Source of the DNA: Streptomyces sp. NBC_01214
Lineage (GTDB): Bacteria; Actinomycetota; Actinomycetes; Streptomycetales; Streptomycetaceae
Length of the DNA: 64,000 nucleotides
Assembly: GCF_026340975.1 (NCBI RefSeq)
Contig: NZ_JAPEOS010000003.1
Span: forward strand, 620,001-684,000
Direction of reading: 5' to 3'
Part shown: in pieces, positions 49,987-58,721 of the stretch
Layout: each line of letters starts with the position of its first letter
Position numbering within the stretch: the stretch's first letter is position 1
Translations under genes and position numbers: made by a program
Notes under the pieces: model-generated
Seen by the model: only the letters and a program-made list of their open reading frames with translations
Databases searched by the model: none
What the model was told of the DNA's origin: nothing

Positions 49987-50694
49987 CTATTCGGCGGCCG
50001 GGACCGGGTGCCGGCTCGGAGGGGTCAGCGCGTGACTGGCGATGACGGCGGCCTGGACACGACGCTCCACACCCAGCTTGATGAACAGCCGCGAGATGAT
50101 GTTCTTCACCGTCTTCTCCGCAAGGTACATCCGCTTGCCGATCTCCCGGTTGGTGAGCCCCTCGCTGACCATGACGAGGATCTCCTTCTCCCGGTCGGTG
50201 AAGCCCGGCAGGCCGGGGACCTGCTCGTCCTTGGGGACGTCGCCGCGCATCCGGGCCATGAGCCGGGTTGTGGCGCCCGGGTCCAGCATGGACTGGCCGG
50301 ACGCGACGGTACGGACGGCAGTGCCCAGATCGGTGCCGGTGATCTGCTTCAGGACGTAGCCGGACGCCCCGGCCATCACGGCGTCCAGCAGTGCCTCCTC
50401 GTCGTCGAACGACGTGAGCATCAGGCAGGCCAGCTCGGGCATCCGTGAACGCAGCTCACGGCACACGCTCACCCCGTCGCCGTCCTGGAGCCGGACGTCC
50501 AGCACCGCCACCTAGGGGCGGAGCGCGGGGATGCGGATCAGTGCCTGCTCCGCGGTGCCCGCCTCGCCGACCACGGTGAGATCGGGCTCGGCGTCCAGCA
50601 GGTCGTGGACCCCGCGGCGCACGACTTCGTGATCGTCGAGCAGGAAGACCGTGATCGGCGTCTTCGTAGGGGTGAGGGCACCGCTGTCGGTCAT
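49987..50694 (-). pseudogene. Second devR-like regulator interrupted by amber codon
   Basis: A 235-codon LuxR-type regulator similar to devR: ITVFLLDDHEVVRRGVHDLLDAEPDL, phosphoacceptor in AVLDVRLQDGDG, LTSFDDEEALLDAVMAGASGYVLKQI, and helix-turn-helix FTDREKEILVMVSEGLTNREIGKRMYLAEKTVKN. Codon 61 is TAG (50512-50514), five codons before the phosphoacceptor Asp66. The rest of the frame is intact, and a GTG immediately follows. It could be a recent nonsense mutation, sequencing error, or a start for a truncated regulator. The ATG at 50694 follows GGAG. Confidence 0.8.
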
Positions 50695-50755
50695 GACGCA
50701 ACTCCTTCGCCGGGTTCGTCCGGTGCGCACGGACATCGGCATCCTGCCTCCCGGA

Positions 50756-50848
50756 GGGGCCGAACGGACAGGGCCGATCGGCCCTCATCGGTCCGTACTC
50801 GGCTCGGCGGGGGCCCGGTCGGCGCTCAAAAGAGGGACCTTCGGCCCT
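50756..50848. promoter_or_regulatory. Three DevR-type elements between divergent devR copy and STAS gene
   Basis: GGGGCCGAACGGACAG (50756-50771), the perfect palindrome AGGGCCGATCGGCCCT (50770-50785), and GGGACCTTCGGCCCT (50834-50848). They lie between the leftward devR-like gene and the rightward STAS gene, suggesting autoregulation before the amber change. Confidence 0.68.
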
Positions 50849-50956
50849 GTCCGGAGGGCCTGCCGGACCTTCCTCGGCGCACCTGGCACCGGATGAACTG
50901 ATGGCGCACGGGGAACGGCGCGACCCGACGGAGCCGCAAGTAGCGCGGAGGATCCC

Positions 50957-51283
50957 ATGAAGACCGCCTTGATCGACCTGAAGACCATGGCACGTGATGA
51001 CCGCGGTCTGGAAGTCACCTTGTCCGGGGAGCTCGACCTCTACACGGCAGAGCAAGTGGAGCCGCGCCTCCACGAGCTCGCACGAGCCGGCCACCGGAAC
51101 CTGATTCTGGACCTGTGTGGACTCTCCTTCTGTGACAGCGCCGGAATCGACCTCTTCATCCGTCTGAACCGCCGCTGTCGTGCGTCGGGAACGAGGCTCC
51201 TCCTCTGCGATGTGCCGCCCGCGGTGGTCAAGTCCATGCGGATGCTCGGTGCCGACAGAGATCTTCGGCTCGTCGTCACGTGA
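50957..51283 (+). CDS. STAS-domain anti-anti-sigma factor-like protein
   Basis: A 108-aa single STAS domain: VTLSGELDLYTAEQVEPRL, then LDLCGLSFCDSAGIDLFIRLNRRC; the serine in CDSAG is the site phosphorylated by an anti-sigma kinase in this family. ATG 50957 follows GGAGG. Neither partner anti-sigma factor nor sigma factor is in the window. Confidence 0.88.
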   Translation: MKTALIDLKTMARDDRGLEVTLSGELDLYTAEQVEPRLHELARAGHRNLILDLCGLSFCDSAGIDLFIRLNRRCRASGTRLLLCDVPPAVVKSMRMLGADRDLRLVVT

Positions 51284-51315
51284 TCGCGGTGTCGTCCGGA
51301 TTCGGAGCCCTGATG

Positions 51316-51331
51316 TGGACCGTTCGGCCCT
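51316..51331. promoter_or_regulatory. Single DevR-type palindrome upstream of PPOX gene
   Basis: TGGACCGTTCGGCCCT, 82 bp before the PPOX start at 51413. No second site within 40 bp. Confidence 0.6.
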
Positions 51332-51412
51332 GGTTCCCTCACCGGATCGAGAGGGAGGCTGGTGAATCGAAACCCGTAAGGACCGATTCGGTACTCGACG
51401 AAGGTGCGCATC

Positions 51413-51913
51413 ATGGACCAGGACGGCACGCAGCGCGCCGACTGCCGGCTCCGTGAAACGACGCCTGCCCGGCGCATGCGGGAGCTGGACAGGGCCGAGG
51501 CGCTCCGGCTGGTGGCGACGGTGTCGCTGGGGCGCATCGTCTTCACGCAGCACGCGTTGCCCGCCGTCCGCCCGGTCAACCACCTCGTCGAGGGCGGGGA
51601 CATCATCATCCGGATTCACGACGACGGTGCGCTCGCCTCCCTCGTGGCACCCGCCGACGTTCCCGGTGTGGTGGTCGCCTACGAAGCGGATGTCATAGAC
51701 CCCGACACGCATCTCGGGTGGAGCGTGGTCGTTACCGGCTACGCGAGCCCGGTGGCCGATGCCGGCGAGGTGGACCGCTATGCGGAACTTCTGCGCCCCT
51801 GGATGGCACAGCCCATGGCCGGCGCTCTACGGATCCGCCCCGATCTCGTCACCGGATTCAGTCTGGAGGCGGAGGGAACGCGCCCCGCGTCGCCCGCCCG
51901 GGGCCGGTCGTGA
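51413..51913 (+). CDS. PPOX-fold flavin-binding family protein
   Basis: A 166-aa PPOX-like protein: LVATVSLGRIVFTQHALPAVRPVNHLVEGGDIIIR, YEADVIDPDTHLGWSVVVTGYA, GALRIRPDLVTGF. Start at ATG 51413, eight bases after GAAGG; a GTG at 51404 is possible. It is convergent with the second devS, with an 8-bp gap. Similar to the protein at 20754-21239, so each kinase gene neighbourhood has one PPOX gene. Confidence 0.85.
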   Translation: MDQDGTQRADCRLRETTPARRMRELDRAEALRLVATVSLGRIVFTQHALPAVRPVNHLVEGGDIIIRIHDDGALASLVAPADVPGVVVAYEADVIDPDTHLGWSVVVTGYASPVADAGEVDRYAELLRPWMAQPMAGALRIRPDLVTGFSLEAEGTRPASPARGRS

Positions 51914-51921
51914 CCGTGGCG

Positions 51922-53640
51922 TTAGCTTCCGGTGGGCAGCGGTGCCCGCCAGACGAGCCTGCTGCCTCCCTCGTCGGGCGCATCGACGGTGAAGGTCCCG
52001 CCCAGGCCCTCGGCCCGTTCGGCGAGGTTGCGCAAGCCGCTCCTGCGTCCCTGCGCAGGAATGCCCCTGCCGTTGTCCGAGACGGTCAGCATGATCTCTC
52101 CCGGCGCGGCCTTGAGGGTCACGCCGACCCGGGTCGCTTGCGCGTGGCGGGTCGCGTTGCTCAGGAGCTCGCCAAGCACCGCCATGACGTGGTCGGCGAT
52201 CGGCAGCGGTACGTCCGTGTCGAGCAGGCCCTCCATGCTCAGACGCGGCGGATGGCCGAGGGCCGTGGCCGCGTCGCCGACGGCGCGGGCAGCGCGAGCC
52301 CGCAGGCCGGGGCCGCTCTCGCGGTCCTTCGTACGGAGCCCGAAGATCGTCGATCGGATGATCTTGATGGTCTCGTCCAGATCGTCGACCGCGCGACCGA
52401 TTCGCTCCGCAGCACCCTCGTGCTCGACGAGGCGAGCGGCACTTTGCAGGGTCATGCCAGTGGCGAAGAGCCGCTGGATGGCGAGATCGTGCAGGTCGCG
52501 CGCGATCCGATCGCGCTCCTCCAACAGAGCGATCTGCTCGGCGTCCCGGCGCCGCTCCGCCAGCTCCAGGGCCAGCGCAGCCTGACCGGCGAAGGCGACG
52601 AGCGGCTCCAGCTCCTCCTCGCCGAACGCAGGGTCTTCCGCCGGGCGCGCGAGCAGCAGAACGCCCCTGCTCTCCCCGGCGGTGGTTCCCAGCGGCACCG
52701 CCACGGCAGGGCCAAACCCGTCCTGTACCTGGACATCGGCGGGATACCGGTCATCGTCGGAGGCGTGCAGGGATGCGACGGACCGGTTGGCCTGATGCGC
52801 GGCTCCCGAGAGCGTTCCCGCGAACGGGACGACGAGCCCCTGCCGGGCTTCGCTGTCCGCACCGACCGCGAACTCGACGACCAGGCCCTCGGCTCCGGCC
52901 ACCGGCATGGCGATGTCCGCGAGCCGCGCCGCGGTGATCTCCTGGGCACGGCGGGCTATGAGCTCCAGCACCGCCGGGCGCGAACTGCCCGACAGCAGGC
53001 TCTCGGTGATCTCCGCATTGGCCTTGAGCCACCGCTGCTGGCGCTGCGAGCCCTCGTACAGCCGTGCGTTGTCGATCGCCACGCCCGCCGCCACGGAGAG
53101 AGTGGAGATCACCGTCTCGTCCTCGGTGTCGAAATCGATTCCGCCGCGTTTGTCGGTCAGGTAGAGGTTGCCGAACACCTCGTCGCGGACCCGGATCGGC
53201 ACACCGAGGAACGTGCGCATGGGCGGGTGGTGCGCCGGAAATCCGTAGGAGGAGGAGTGCGCGCCGAGGTCGGTGAGGCGCAGGGGCTCCGGGTGGTGGA
53301 TGACCTCACCGAGCAGGCCGTGGCCGGCCGGCAGGGAGCCGATCTCGGCGATCTCCTTCTCGGTGAGTCCGACCGTGAGGAACTGCGAGAGCGTGCGGCC
53401 GTCGGGGCCGATGACGCCCAGCGCGCCGTACTCGGCGTCGACGAGCAGCGCGGCCGCCTCCACGATCCGCCGGAGCACCTGGGCGAGATCCAGCTCCCGC
53501 CCGACCGACATGACGGCCTCCAGCAGGCTGTGCACCCGGTCGCGGGTACCGCGCACCGCGTCGATGCGCACTTGGAGCTCGTCAAGCAGCTCGTCCAGCC
53601 GCATCCGCGGAACTTGACTCAACGGATCCCCCACACTCAC
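51922..53640 (-). CDS. devS: Second DevS/DosT-like two-GAF sensor kinase
   Basis: A 572-aa kinase with the same order as 16818-18566: GAF-A, GAF-B, HisKA_3 (RDLHDLAIQRLFATGMTL), and HATPase (LLSNATRHAQATRVG, SDNGRGIPAQGRRSGLRNLAERAEG). GAF-A has His138 in HHPPM and Tyr160; residue 158 is Asn. Heme binding is inferred from DevS numbering (His149, Thr169, Tyr171). Start at GTG 53640 behind GGAGGAG. The nearest regulator is the amber-interrupted devR copy, so it may cross-signal to the intact devR. Confidence 0.92.
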   Translation of the reverse strand: MSVGDPLSQVPRMRLDELLDELQVRIDAVRGTRDRVHSLLEAVMSVGRELDLAQVLRRIVEAAALLVDAEYGALGVIGPDGRTLSQFLTVGLTEKEIAEIGSLPAGHGLLGEVIHHPEPLRLTDLGAHSSSYGFPAHHPPMRTFLGVPIRVRDEVFGNLYLTDKRGGIDFDTEDETVISTLSVAAGVAIDNARLYEGSQRQQRWLKANAEITESLLSGSSRPAVLELIARRAQEITAARLADIAMPVAGAEGLVVEFAVGADSEARQGLVVPFAGTLSGAAHQANRSVASLHASDDDRYPADVQVQDGFGPAVAVPLGTTAGESRGVLLLARPAEDPAFGEEELEPLVAFAGQAALALELAERRRDAEQIALLEERDRIARDLHDLAIQRLFATGMTLQSAARLVEHEGAAERIGRAVDDLDETIKIIRSTIFGLRTKDRESGPGLRARAARAVGDAATALGHPPRLSMEGLLDTDVPLPIADHVMAVLGELLSNATRHAQATRVGVTLKAAPGEIMLTVSDNGRGIPAQGRRSGLRNLAERAEGLGGTFTVDAPDEGGSRLVWRAPLPTGS

Positions 53641-53775
53641 GAGCTTCTCCTCCGTTTGCCCGCCCCGTCCGGTGCCAGCGTATCGACACGCCCCGGCCCA
53701 CAGGGACATCGTTGCGCGCCGATGCCGGCCGTGACTGACTTGATCGCAGCACCTGACGATGAGGAGGGGGCGATC

Positions 53776-54570
53776 ATGGGTCTCAAGAAGGCGGTCTATG
53801 AGAGCGAGCTGCTACAGCTCCAGACGGAGTTGGTGAAGCTTCAGGAGTGGGTGCGGGTGGAGGGCGCCCGCCTGGTCGTCGTCTTCGAGGGCCGTGACGC
53901 GGCGGGCAAGGGAGGCACGATCAAGCGAGTCGCCGAACACCTCAACCCCCGCGTGGCGCGCATCGCGGCGCTGCCGAAGCCCACGGAGCGGGAGCGCACC
54001 CAGTGGTATTTCCAGCGCTACGTGGAGCACCTGCCGGCTGCCGGCGAGATCGTGCTCTTCGACCGCAGCTGGTACAACCGCGCCGGCGTGGAGCACGTGA
54101 TGGGCTTCTGCACGCCGGCGGAGCACCAGCGGTTCCTGCGCCAGTGTCCGGCCTTCGAGCGCATGCTGGCCGAGGACGGGATCCTGCTCCGCAAGTACTG
54201 GTTCTCCGTCAGCGATGCCGACCAGGAGGAACGCTTCCGGCGCCGCACGGAGGACCCGTTGCGACGCTGGAAGCTCTCCCCGATGGACCTGGAGTCCCTG
54301 ACGCGCTGGGAGGCGTACTCCCGCGCCAAGGACGAGATGTTCGTCCACACGGACACGACGGACGCCCCCTGGTACGTGATCGAGAGCGACGACAAGCGCA
54401 GCGCGAGACTCAACATGATCGCCCACCTGCTGTCCTCGGTTCCCTACACGGACGTGGCCCTGCCGTCGCTGACCCTGCCGCCCCGTCCCGCTTCCACGGG
54501 CTACGAGCGACCGTCCAAGGAGCTTCAGACCGCCGTGCCCGACCATGCGGCCACTCTCGGGAACGACTGA
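53776..54570 (+). CDS. ppk2: Polyphosphate kinase 2
   Basis: A 264-aa PPK2: Walker A FEGRDAAGKGGTIKRVAEHL, lid FDRSWYNRAGVEHVMGF, and KYWFSVSDADQEERFRRRTEDPLRRWKLSPMDLESL. Class I members use polyphosphate to make ATP or GTP from diphosphates, and can run backwards. The ATG at 53776 follows GGAGGGGG. It would supply nucleotide triphosphate when respiration stops. Leftward devS starts 136 bp away, in the opposite direction. Confidence 0.92.
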   Translation: MGLKKAVYESELLQLQTELVKLQEWVRVEGARLVVVFEGRDAAGKGGTIKRVAEHLNPRVARIAALPKPTERERTQWYFQRYVEHLPAAGEIVLFDRSWYNRAGVEHVMGFCTPAEHQRFLRQCPAFERMLAEDGILLRKYWFSVSDADQEERFRRRTEDPLRRWKLSPMDLESLTRWEAYSRAKDEMFVHTDTTDAPWYVIESDDKRSARLNMIAHLLSSVPYTDVALPSLTLPPRPASTGYERPSKELQTAVPDHAATLGND

Positions 54571-54612
54571 ATCGGGGCGGGTGCCCGGTGGGCGCTGCCG
54601 GAGGCACCATCA

Positions 54613-56325
54613 GTGAGGAGCCCGATGTCCGCGTGTGAAAGATCGTCCCTGCTGCCTCCTGGGCTCCGGGGGTACAACCGGTCATGGCTCGGGTGGGACG
54701 CGCTGGCAGGTGTCACCGTCGCCGCCTATCTGGTGCCGCAGGTCATGGCGTACGCGGGGGTGGCCGGGCTCCAACCCGTCGCAGGGCTCTGGGCCGTGCT
54801 GCCCGCCATCGTGCTCTATGCCCTGATCGGTTCCTCGCGGTTGCTGTCGGTGGGACCCGAGTCGACCACCGCGCTGATGACCGCCGTGGCCGTGGGACCA
54901 CTTGCCGGCGGAGACCCGGGCAGATACGCCGTGCTCGCGGCGGCCCTCGCCGTGGTCGTCGGCCTCTTGTGCCTGATGGCCTGGGCCGTGCGGCTGGGCT
55001 TCCTCGCGGACCTGCTCTCACGGCCCGTACTCGTCGGCTACCTCGCAGGTGTAGCCCTGATCATGATCGTCGACCAGCTGCCCAGGCTCACCGGAGTGCG
55101 CACGACAGGCACGGGCTTCCTGCCGAAGCTGTACTCCTTCGTCCTGAACCTCGCGCACGTCCACTGGCCGACCGTCTGCCTGACCCTGGCTGTCCTGGCC
55201 GTGCTCTTCGCCCTGCCGAGGTACTGGCACCTCGTGCCACGTCCCCTGCTCGCCCTGGTCCTCGCCACCGCAGCGGTGGCTGCGTTCGGACTGGACGAGA
55301 GGTACGGGATCGCCGTGATCGGATCCGTACCCTCCGGGCTGCCGCTGCCCGAGCTTCCACCGCTCGGCGACCTGCCCCAGCTGGTGGTCCCGGCGCTGGG
55401 CGTCCTCATCGTCGGATACTCGGACGTGATCCTGACCGCCCGGGCCTTCGCCGGCCGCGCCGATCCGCAATCGCTGGACCCCAACCGTGAACTCCTTGCC
55501 CTGGGAGCGGCGAACCTGGGAGCGGGCGTCCTGCACGGCTTTCCCGTCAGCAGCAGCGCCAGCCGGACCGCCTTGGCCCAGTCCTCGAAGGCCAGGAGCC
55601 AGGCGTACTCCCTGTTCGCCGCGCTCGCGGTCCTGCTGGTCCTGCTCTTCCTCGGCCCCCTCCTGGCCCACACGCCGAGCGCCGTCCTCGGCGCCATCGT
55701 CGTCTACGCCGCCGTCCGCCTGATCGAGGTGGGCGAGTTCCGGCGCCTCGCGGCCTTCCGGCGACGCGAACTGCTGCTGGCCCTGGGATGTCTCATGGGT
55801 GTGCTGGCCCTCGGCATCCTGTACGGCGTCCTCGTCGCCGTGGCGCTGTCCGTCGTCGAGCTGCTGGCCCGCGTGGCCCGTCCGCACGATGCCGTGGAAG
55901 GCATGGTGCCCGGGCTCGCCGGCATGCACGACGTGGACGACTACCCGACGGCGCGGACCGTTACGGGGCTGCTGATCTACCGCTACGACTCACCGTTGTT
56001 CTTCGCCAACGCCGAGAACTTCCGCCGCCGGGCCCTGGCCGCCGTCGACGGACAGGAACCTCCGGCCCGCTGGTTCGTCCTCAACACCGAGGCGAACGTC
56101 GAGGTCGACATCACCGCCCTGGACGCCGTGGACGCACTCCGCCAGGAACTCGGTCATCGGGGGATCGTCTTCGCCCTGGCCCGCGTCAAGCAGGAGCTCC
56201 GCGAGGACCTGGACGCGTACGGGCTCACCGCCTCGGTGGGCGCGGGTCGCATCTACCCGACCCTGCCCACGGCTCTGGAGGCCTACCGGGCCTGGAGCCG
56301 GGAGGCAGGGCTCGAGGAGGGCTGA
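54613..56325 (+). CDS. SulP-family anion transporter with STAS domain
   Basis: A 570-aa SulP transporter: GVTVAAYLVPQVMAYAGVAGLQPVAGLWAVL near the start, about 11-12 membrane helices, VSSSASRTALAQSSKARSQ, then a C-terminal STAS domain (about 440-560) with ANAENFRRRALAAV and LNTEANVEVDITALDAVDALRQEL. Sulfate or bicarbonate is the likely substrate. GTG 54613 has GGAGG at eight-base spacing; ATG 54625 is the alternative. It follows ppk2 by 42 bp. Confidence 0.9.
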   Translation: MRSPMSACERSSLLPPGLRGYNRSWLGWDALAGVTVAAYLVPQVMAYAGVAGLQPVAGLWAVLPAIVLYALIGSSRLLSVGPESTTALMTAVAVGPLAGGDPGRYAVLAAALAVVVGLLCLMAWAVRLGFLADLLSRPVLVGYLAGVALIMIVDQLPRLTGVRTTGTGFLPKLYSFVLNLAHVHWPTVCLTLAVLAVLFALPRYWHLVPRPLLALVLATAAVAAFGLDERYGIAVIGSVPSGLPLPELPPLGDLPQLVVPALGVLIVGYSDVILTARAFAGRADPQSLDPNRELLALGAANLGAGVLHGFPVSSSASRTALAQSSKARSQAYSLFAALAVLLVLLFLGPLLAHTPSAVLGAIVVYAAVRLIEVGEFRRLAAFRRRELLLALGCLMGVLALGILYGVLVAVALSVVELLARVARPHDAVEGMVPGLAGMHDVDDYPTARTVTGLLIYRYDSPLFFANAENFRRRALAAVDGQEPPARWFVLNTEANVEVDITALDAVDALRQELGHRGIVFALARVKQELREDLDAYGLTASVGAGRIYPTLPTALEAYRAWSREAGLEEG

Positions 56326-56634
56326 GTGGGAGCCACCGGGTCGGGACCTGCCCCGCCGACGCGTAAGGCGGCTCCGGCCTCAGCCTCGGCCACCCGGACA
56401 CCGGGGTCGGGGATCGGCGGGGGATGTCCCCGAGTCCCGGGCGACCTGAGGCCACTGCTGGGTGCGGTGCCGCGGCCCTCCGGAGCCGGCAGGCGGAACC
56501 GGCCGCCCGCCGGGGCCTGAGGCCGGAGGGGCCGGATGTCCCCAGGAAGGGCCATCCGGCCCCTCCTGAAACGCGGTGCCCGTCAGCCAGTGTGATAGCA
56601 GAACACGATTCCGCCGAGGAGGCTGGTGGCAGGC
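56326..56634. other. 309-bp intergenic region with two DevR-type boxes
   Basis: No gene is visible; GC-rich repeats of GGCCGG type precede the box pair at 56528-56563. Confidence 0.55.
56528..56563. promoter_or_regulatory. Paired DevR-type palindromes upstream of PPDK
   Basis: GGGGCCGGATGTCCCC (56528-56543) and AGGGCCATCCGGCCCC (56548-56563), centres 20 bp apart, 72-107 bp before the PPDK start. Confidence 0.65.
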
Positions 56635-57687
56635 ATGGGTTCCTACGTGTACGACTTCGCCGAGGGCGGCCGTGACATGGCCGATCTGCTCGGCGACAAG
56701 GGTGCCAACCTCGCGGAGATGGCACGCATGGGACTGCCCGTTCCGCCCGGCTTCACCATCACCACCGAGGCGTACCGCGACTTCCTGGCCACCGGCGAGC
56801 CCCCGGAGGATCTGGACCGCCAGATCGGGGAACACTTGGCAGCGCTGGAGAGTGCCTCCGGCAAGAGGCTGGGGCAGGTGGACGACCCGTTGCTGCTGTC
56901 TGTCCGCTCGGCGGCGGGGTTCTCCATGCCGGGCGTGATGGAGACCATCCTGGACATCGGTCTGAACGACCTGTCGGTGCTCGGACTGGGTAAGACCCCC
57001 GAGCGGGAGCGCTTCGCCTGGGATTCCTACCGTCGACTCGTGCAAATGTTCGGGAATACCGTCATGGGTGTCGACGTCGCACTCTTCGAAGGAATGCTCC
57101 AGCGCGTCAAGGAGCAGCACCGCGTCGTGGACGACTCCCGGCTGGACACCTGCGACCTCATCAGGGTTGTCGAGTCGTTCAAAGACCTAGTCTTCGATCG
57201 GACCGGCCGTAAGTTCCCGCAGGATCCGCGCGAACAACTACGAGAGGCGATCCTCGCCGTCTTCACTTCGTGGAACGGTGAGCGTGCCCGCCTCTACCGC
57301 AGGCGCGAACACATCGCGGACGATTTCGGCGCGGCGGTGACCATCCAACGGATGGTATTCGGGAATCTCGGCACGGATTCCGGCAGCGGCGTCGCGTTCA
57401 CCCGCGACCCGGCCACCGGCCGTCCCGGCCTCTACGGCGACTATCTCCCCAACGCTCAAGGTGAGGACGTCGTTTCAGGTGTCCGCGACACTGTGACGCT
57501 CCACGAGCTGGCCGCCCTCGACCCGGCCTCGTTCCAGCAGCTGCGCGCGTACATGGAACAGCTGGAAGACCACTATCAAGACCTGTGCGACATCGAGTTC
57601 ACGATCGAACACGGCACGCTGTGGATACTTGAGGCCCGGGTCGGCGAGCGTACCGAGCAGGCGGCTTCAGCATCCCCTCACAACTGA
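56635..57687 (+). CDS. Truncated pyruvate phosphate dikinase (N-terminal part)
   Basis: A 350-aa product matching the ATP-grasp part of PPDK: YVYDFAEGGRDMADLLGDKGANLAEMARMGLPVPPGFTI, LLSVRSAAGFSMPGVMETILDIGLND, GVAFTRDPATGRPGLYGDYLPNAQGEDVV, ending IEFTIEHGTLWILEARVGERTEQAA. Full PPDK is about 880-900 aa; the phosphohistidine and pyruvate domains are missing. Broken remnants of the continuation follow (57665-57780). It is unlikely to work as a dikinase. ATG 56635 fits the family start; GTG 56626 is possible. Confidence 0.85.
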   Translation: MGSYVYDFAEGGRDMADLLGDKGANLAEMARMGLPVPPGFTITTEAYRDFLATGEPPEDLDRQIGEHLAALESASGKRLGQVDDPLLLSVRSAAGFSMPGVMETILDIGLNDLSVLGLGKTPERERFAWDSYRRLVQMFGNTVMGVDVALFEGMLQRVKEQHRVVDDSRLDTCDLIRVVESFKDLVFDRTGRKFPQDPREQLREAILAVFTSWNGERARLYRRREHIADDFGAAVTIQRMVFGNLGTDSGSGVAFTRDPATGRPGLYGDYLPNAQGEDVVSGVRDTVTLHELAALDPASFQQLRAYMEQLEDHYQDLCDIEFTIEHGTLWILEARVGERTEQAASASPHN

Positions 57688-57780
57688 TCGATGAAGGTCT
57701 CTTCGGCGGACGAAGTCCTGGAACGGGTCGACGGTGACGAGCTGGCCCGGCTGGTCTTCCCGATGACCCATCAGGCATGA
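57665..57780 (+). pseudogene. Frameshifted PPDK continuation
   Basis: In two other frames the expected continuation is legible: FSIPSQLIDEGL, then SADEVLERVDGDELARLVFP, matching the region after the ATP-grasp domain of PPDK. Two frameshifts break it, and it ends at FPMTHQA. What follows is IS-related, so the gene was cut near 57780. Confidence 0.65.
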
Positions 57781-57817
57781 TCGAGGTGAATAGCGCGGTG
57801 CCAGGCGGTCATGCCAA

Positions 57818-57841
57818 GAACTCGCTTAGGTAGGCGAGTTC
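57818..57841. repeat. Inverted repeat at IS remnant end
   Basis: GAACTCGC, spacer TTAGGTAG, GCGAGTTC: perfect 8-bp arms just beyond the transposase stop at 57846, possibly its terminator or part of the element end. Confidence 0.5.
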
Positions 57842-57845
57842 AAGG

Positions 57846-58043
57846 TCACCGCTTTGGGCGGTTGTCCCAGTGATGGGTTGTCCAGGCGCGTCGGATGAGG
57901 CTGCGGACGGCGATGATCACATCAGCGAGATCGAAGAAGCCGGCGGTCGCGGCAGCGCGGTGTTCGTAGCAGTGGGCGAGGCGGTGGTAGGCGTTCTGCC
58001 AGGCGCAGGTGCGCTCCACGTGCCGGCGTCGACACGCTTGGAT
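57846..58043 (-). pseudogene. C-terminal fragment of IS5-type transposase
   Basis: The leftward frame reads RRRHVERTCAWQNAYHRLAHCYEHRAAATAGFFDLADVIIAVRSLIRRAWTTHHWDNRPKR, typical of the end of IS5-family transposases of Streptomyces. About 65 residues remain; the rest is lost at the junction with the EF-hand fragment near 58040. Confidence 0.65.
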
Positions 58044-58448
58044 AGCGAGGCGGGTCTGCGGCTGACGGCCGCCGCCGATTGCTACTGGGAGGGGATGGCG
58101 GGCCTTGCCGACACCGACCTCGACGGGCGGATCACCCGGGCCGAGTTCGTCACCGCCGCCCAGGCCGGCCTGCACCAGGACCCGGGAGCCTTCGCCCGCA
58201 TCGCACTGCCCTGGCACCAGGCCGTCCTCGACGTGGCCGACCCCGACGCAGAACAGGCGAGCAGCACCGCCTCGACGGTCGAGCGTGTACTGGTGGCACT
58301 CGGCGCCGAACCGCACCGGGCGCGTCTGATCTCGGTCGAACACCGTACCGACCCCACGGGACGCATCACCCACGAGGAGATTCTCCGCGAGGTCGAGAAC
58401 TTCTACACCACCGCCACCCCCCAACGTGCCTTCCCCGTACCGGCCTGA
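58043..58448 (+). pseudogene. Truncated EF-hand calcium-binding protein
   Basis: From about 58043 the rightward frame matches Streptomyces EF-hand proteins: CYWEGMAGLADTDLDGRITRAEFVTAA holds a canonical DxDxDG loop, and a second half LISVEHRTDPTGRITHEEILREVENFY a degenerate one. The N-terminal EF-hands (normally about 35-40 residues) are replaced by the IS fragment, and no good start is seen, so it is probably not expressed as such. Confidence 0.62.
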
Positions 58449-58721
58449 CCGGCAGCCCTAGTGGGGGACGCGTTTCCTGGTGAGCCAGGTGGGTACCGGG
58501 GTTTCACCGACGTGCAGAGTCGGCTGGGACCCCTTGGTCTGCGGCCGTTCCTGTGCTGCTTTGAGCGGCAACGGCAGGAGGTCGGCCGCGAAGTACCAAG
58601 ACAACGGGGATCGTCGGGGAGCGGCCGGACTGGATCGGGGTCGGCGATGCGGCACCGGTGCCGGCCCGCGCGTATCGACCGTCGTGGCCAGGTACCGGCC
58701 GAGCGTCCTTGGCTGTCCGTT
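58449..58721. other. 273-bp region without a clear gene
   Basis: A leftward frame of 65 codons (58458-58655) ends HVGETPVPTWLTRKRVPH, which looks gene-like but I cannot name it; I treat it as an unassigned remnant. Confidence 0.35.

Noticed and set aside
51718..53775. Upstream extension of the PPK2 frame to 950 codons
   Set aside because: It overlaps devS on the other strand and has no PPK2 homology before MGLKKAVYES at 53776.
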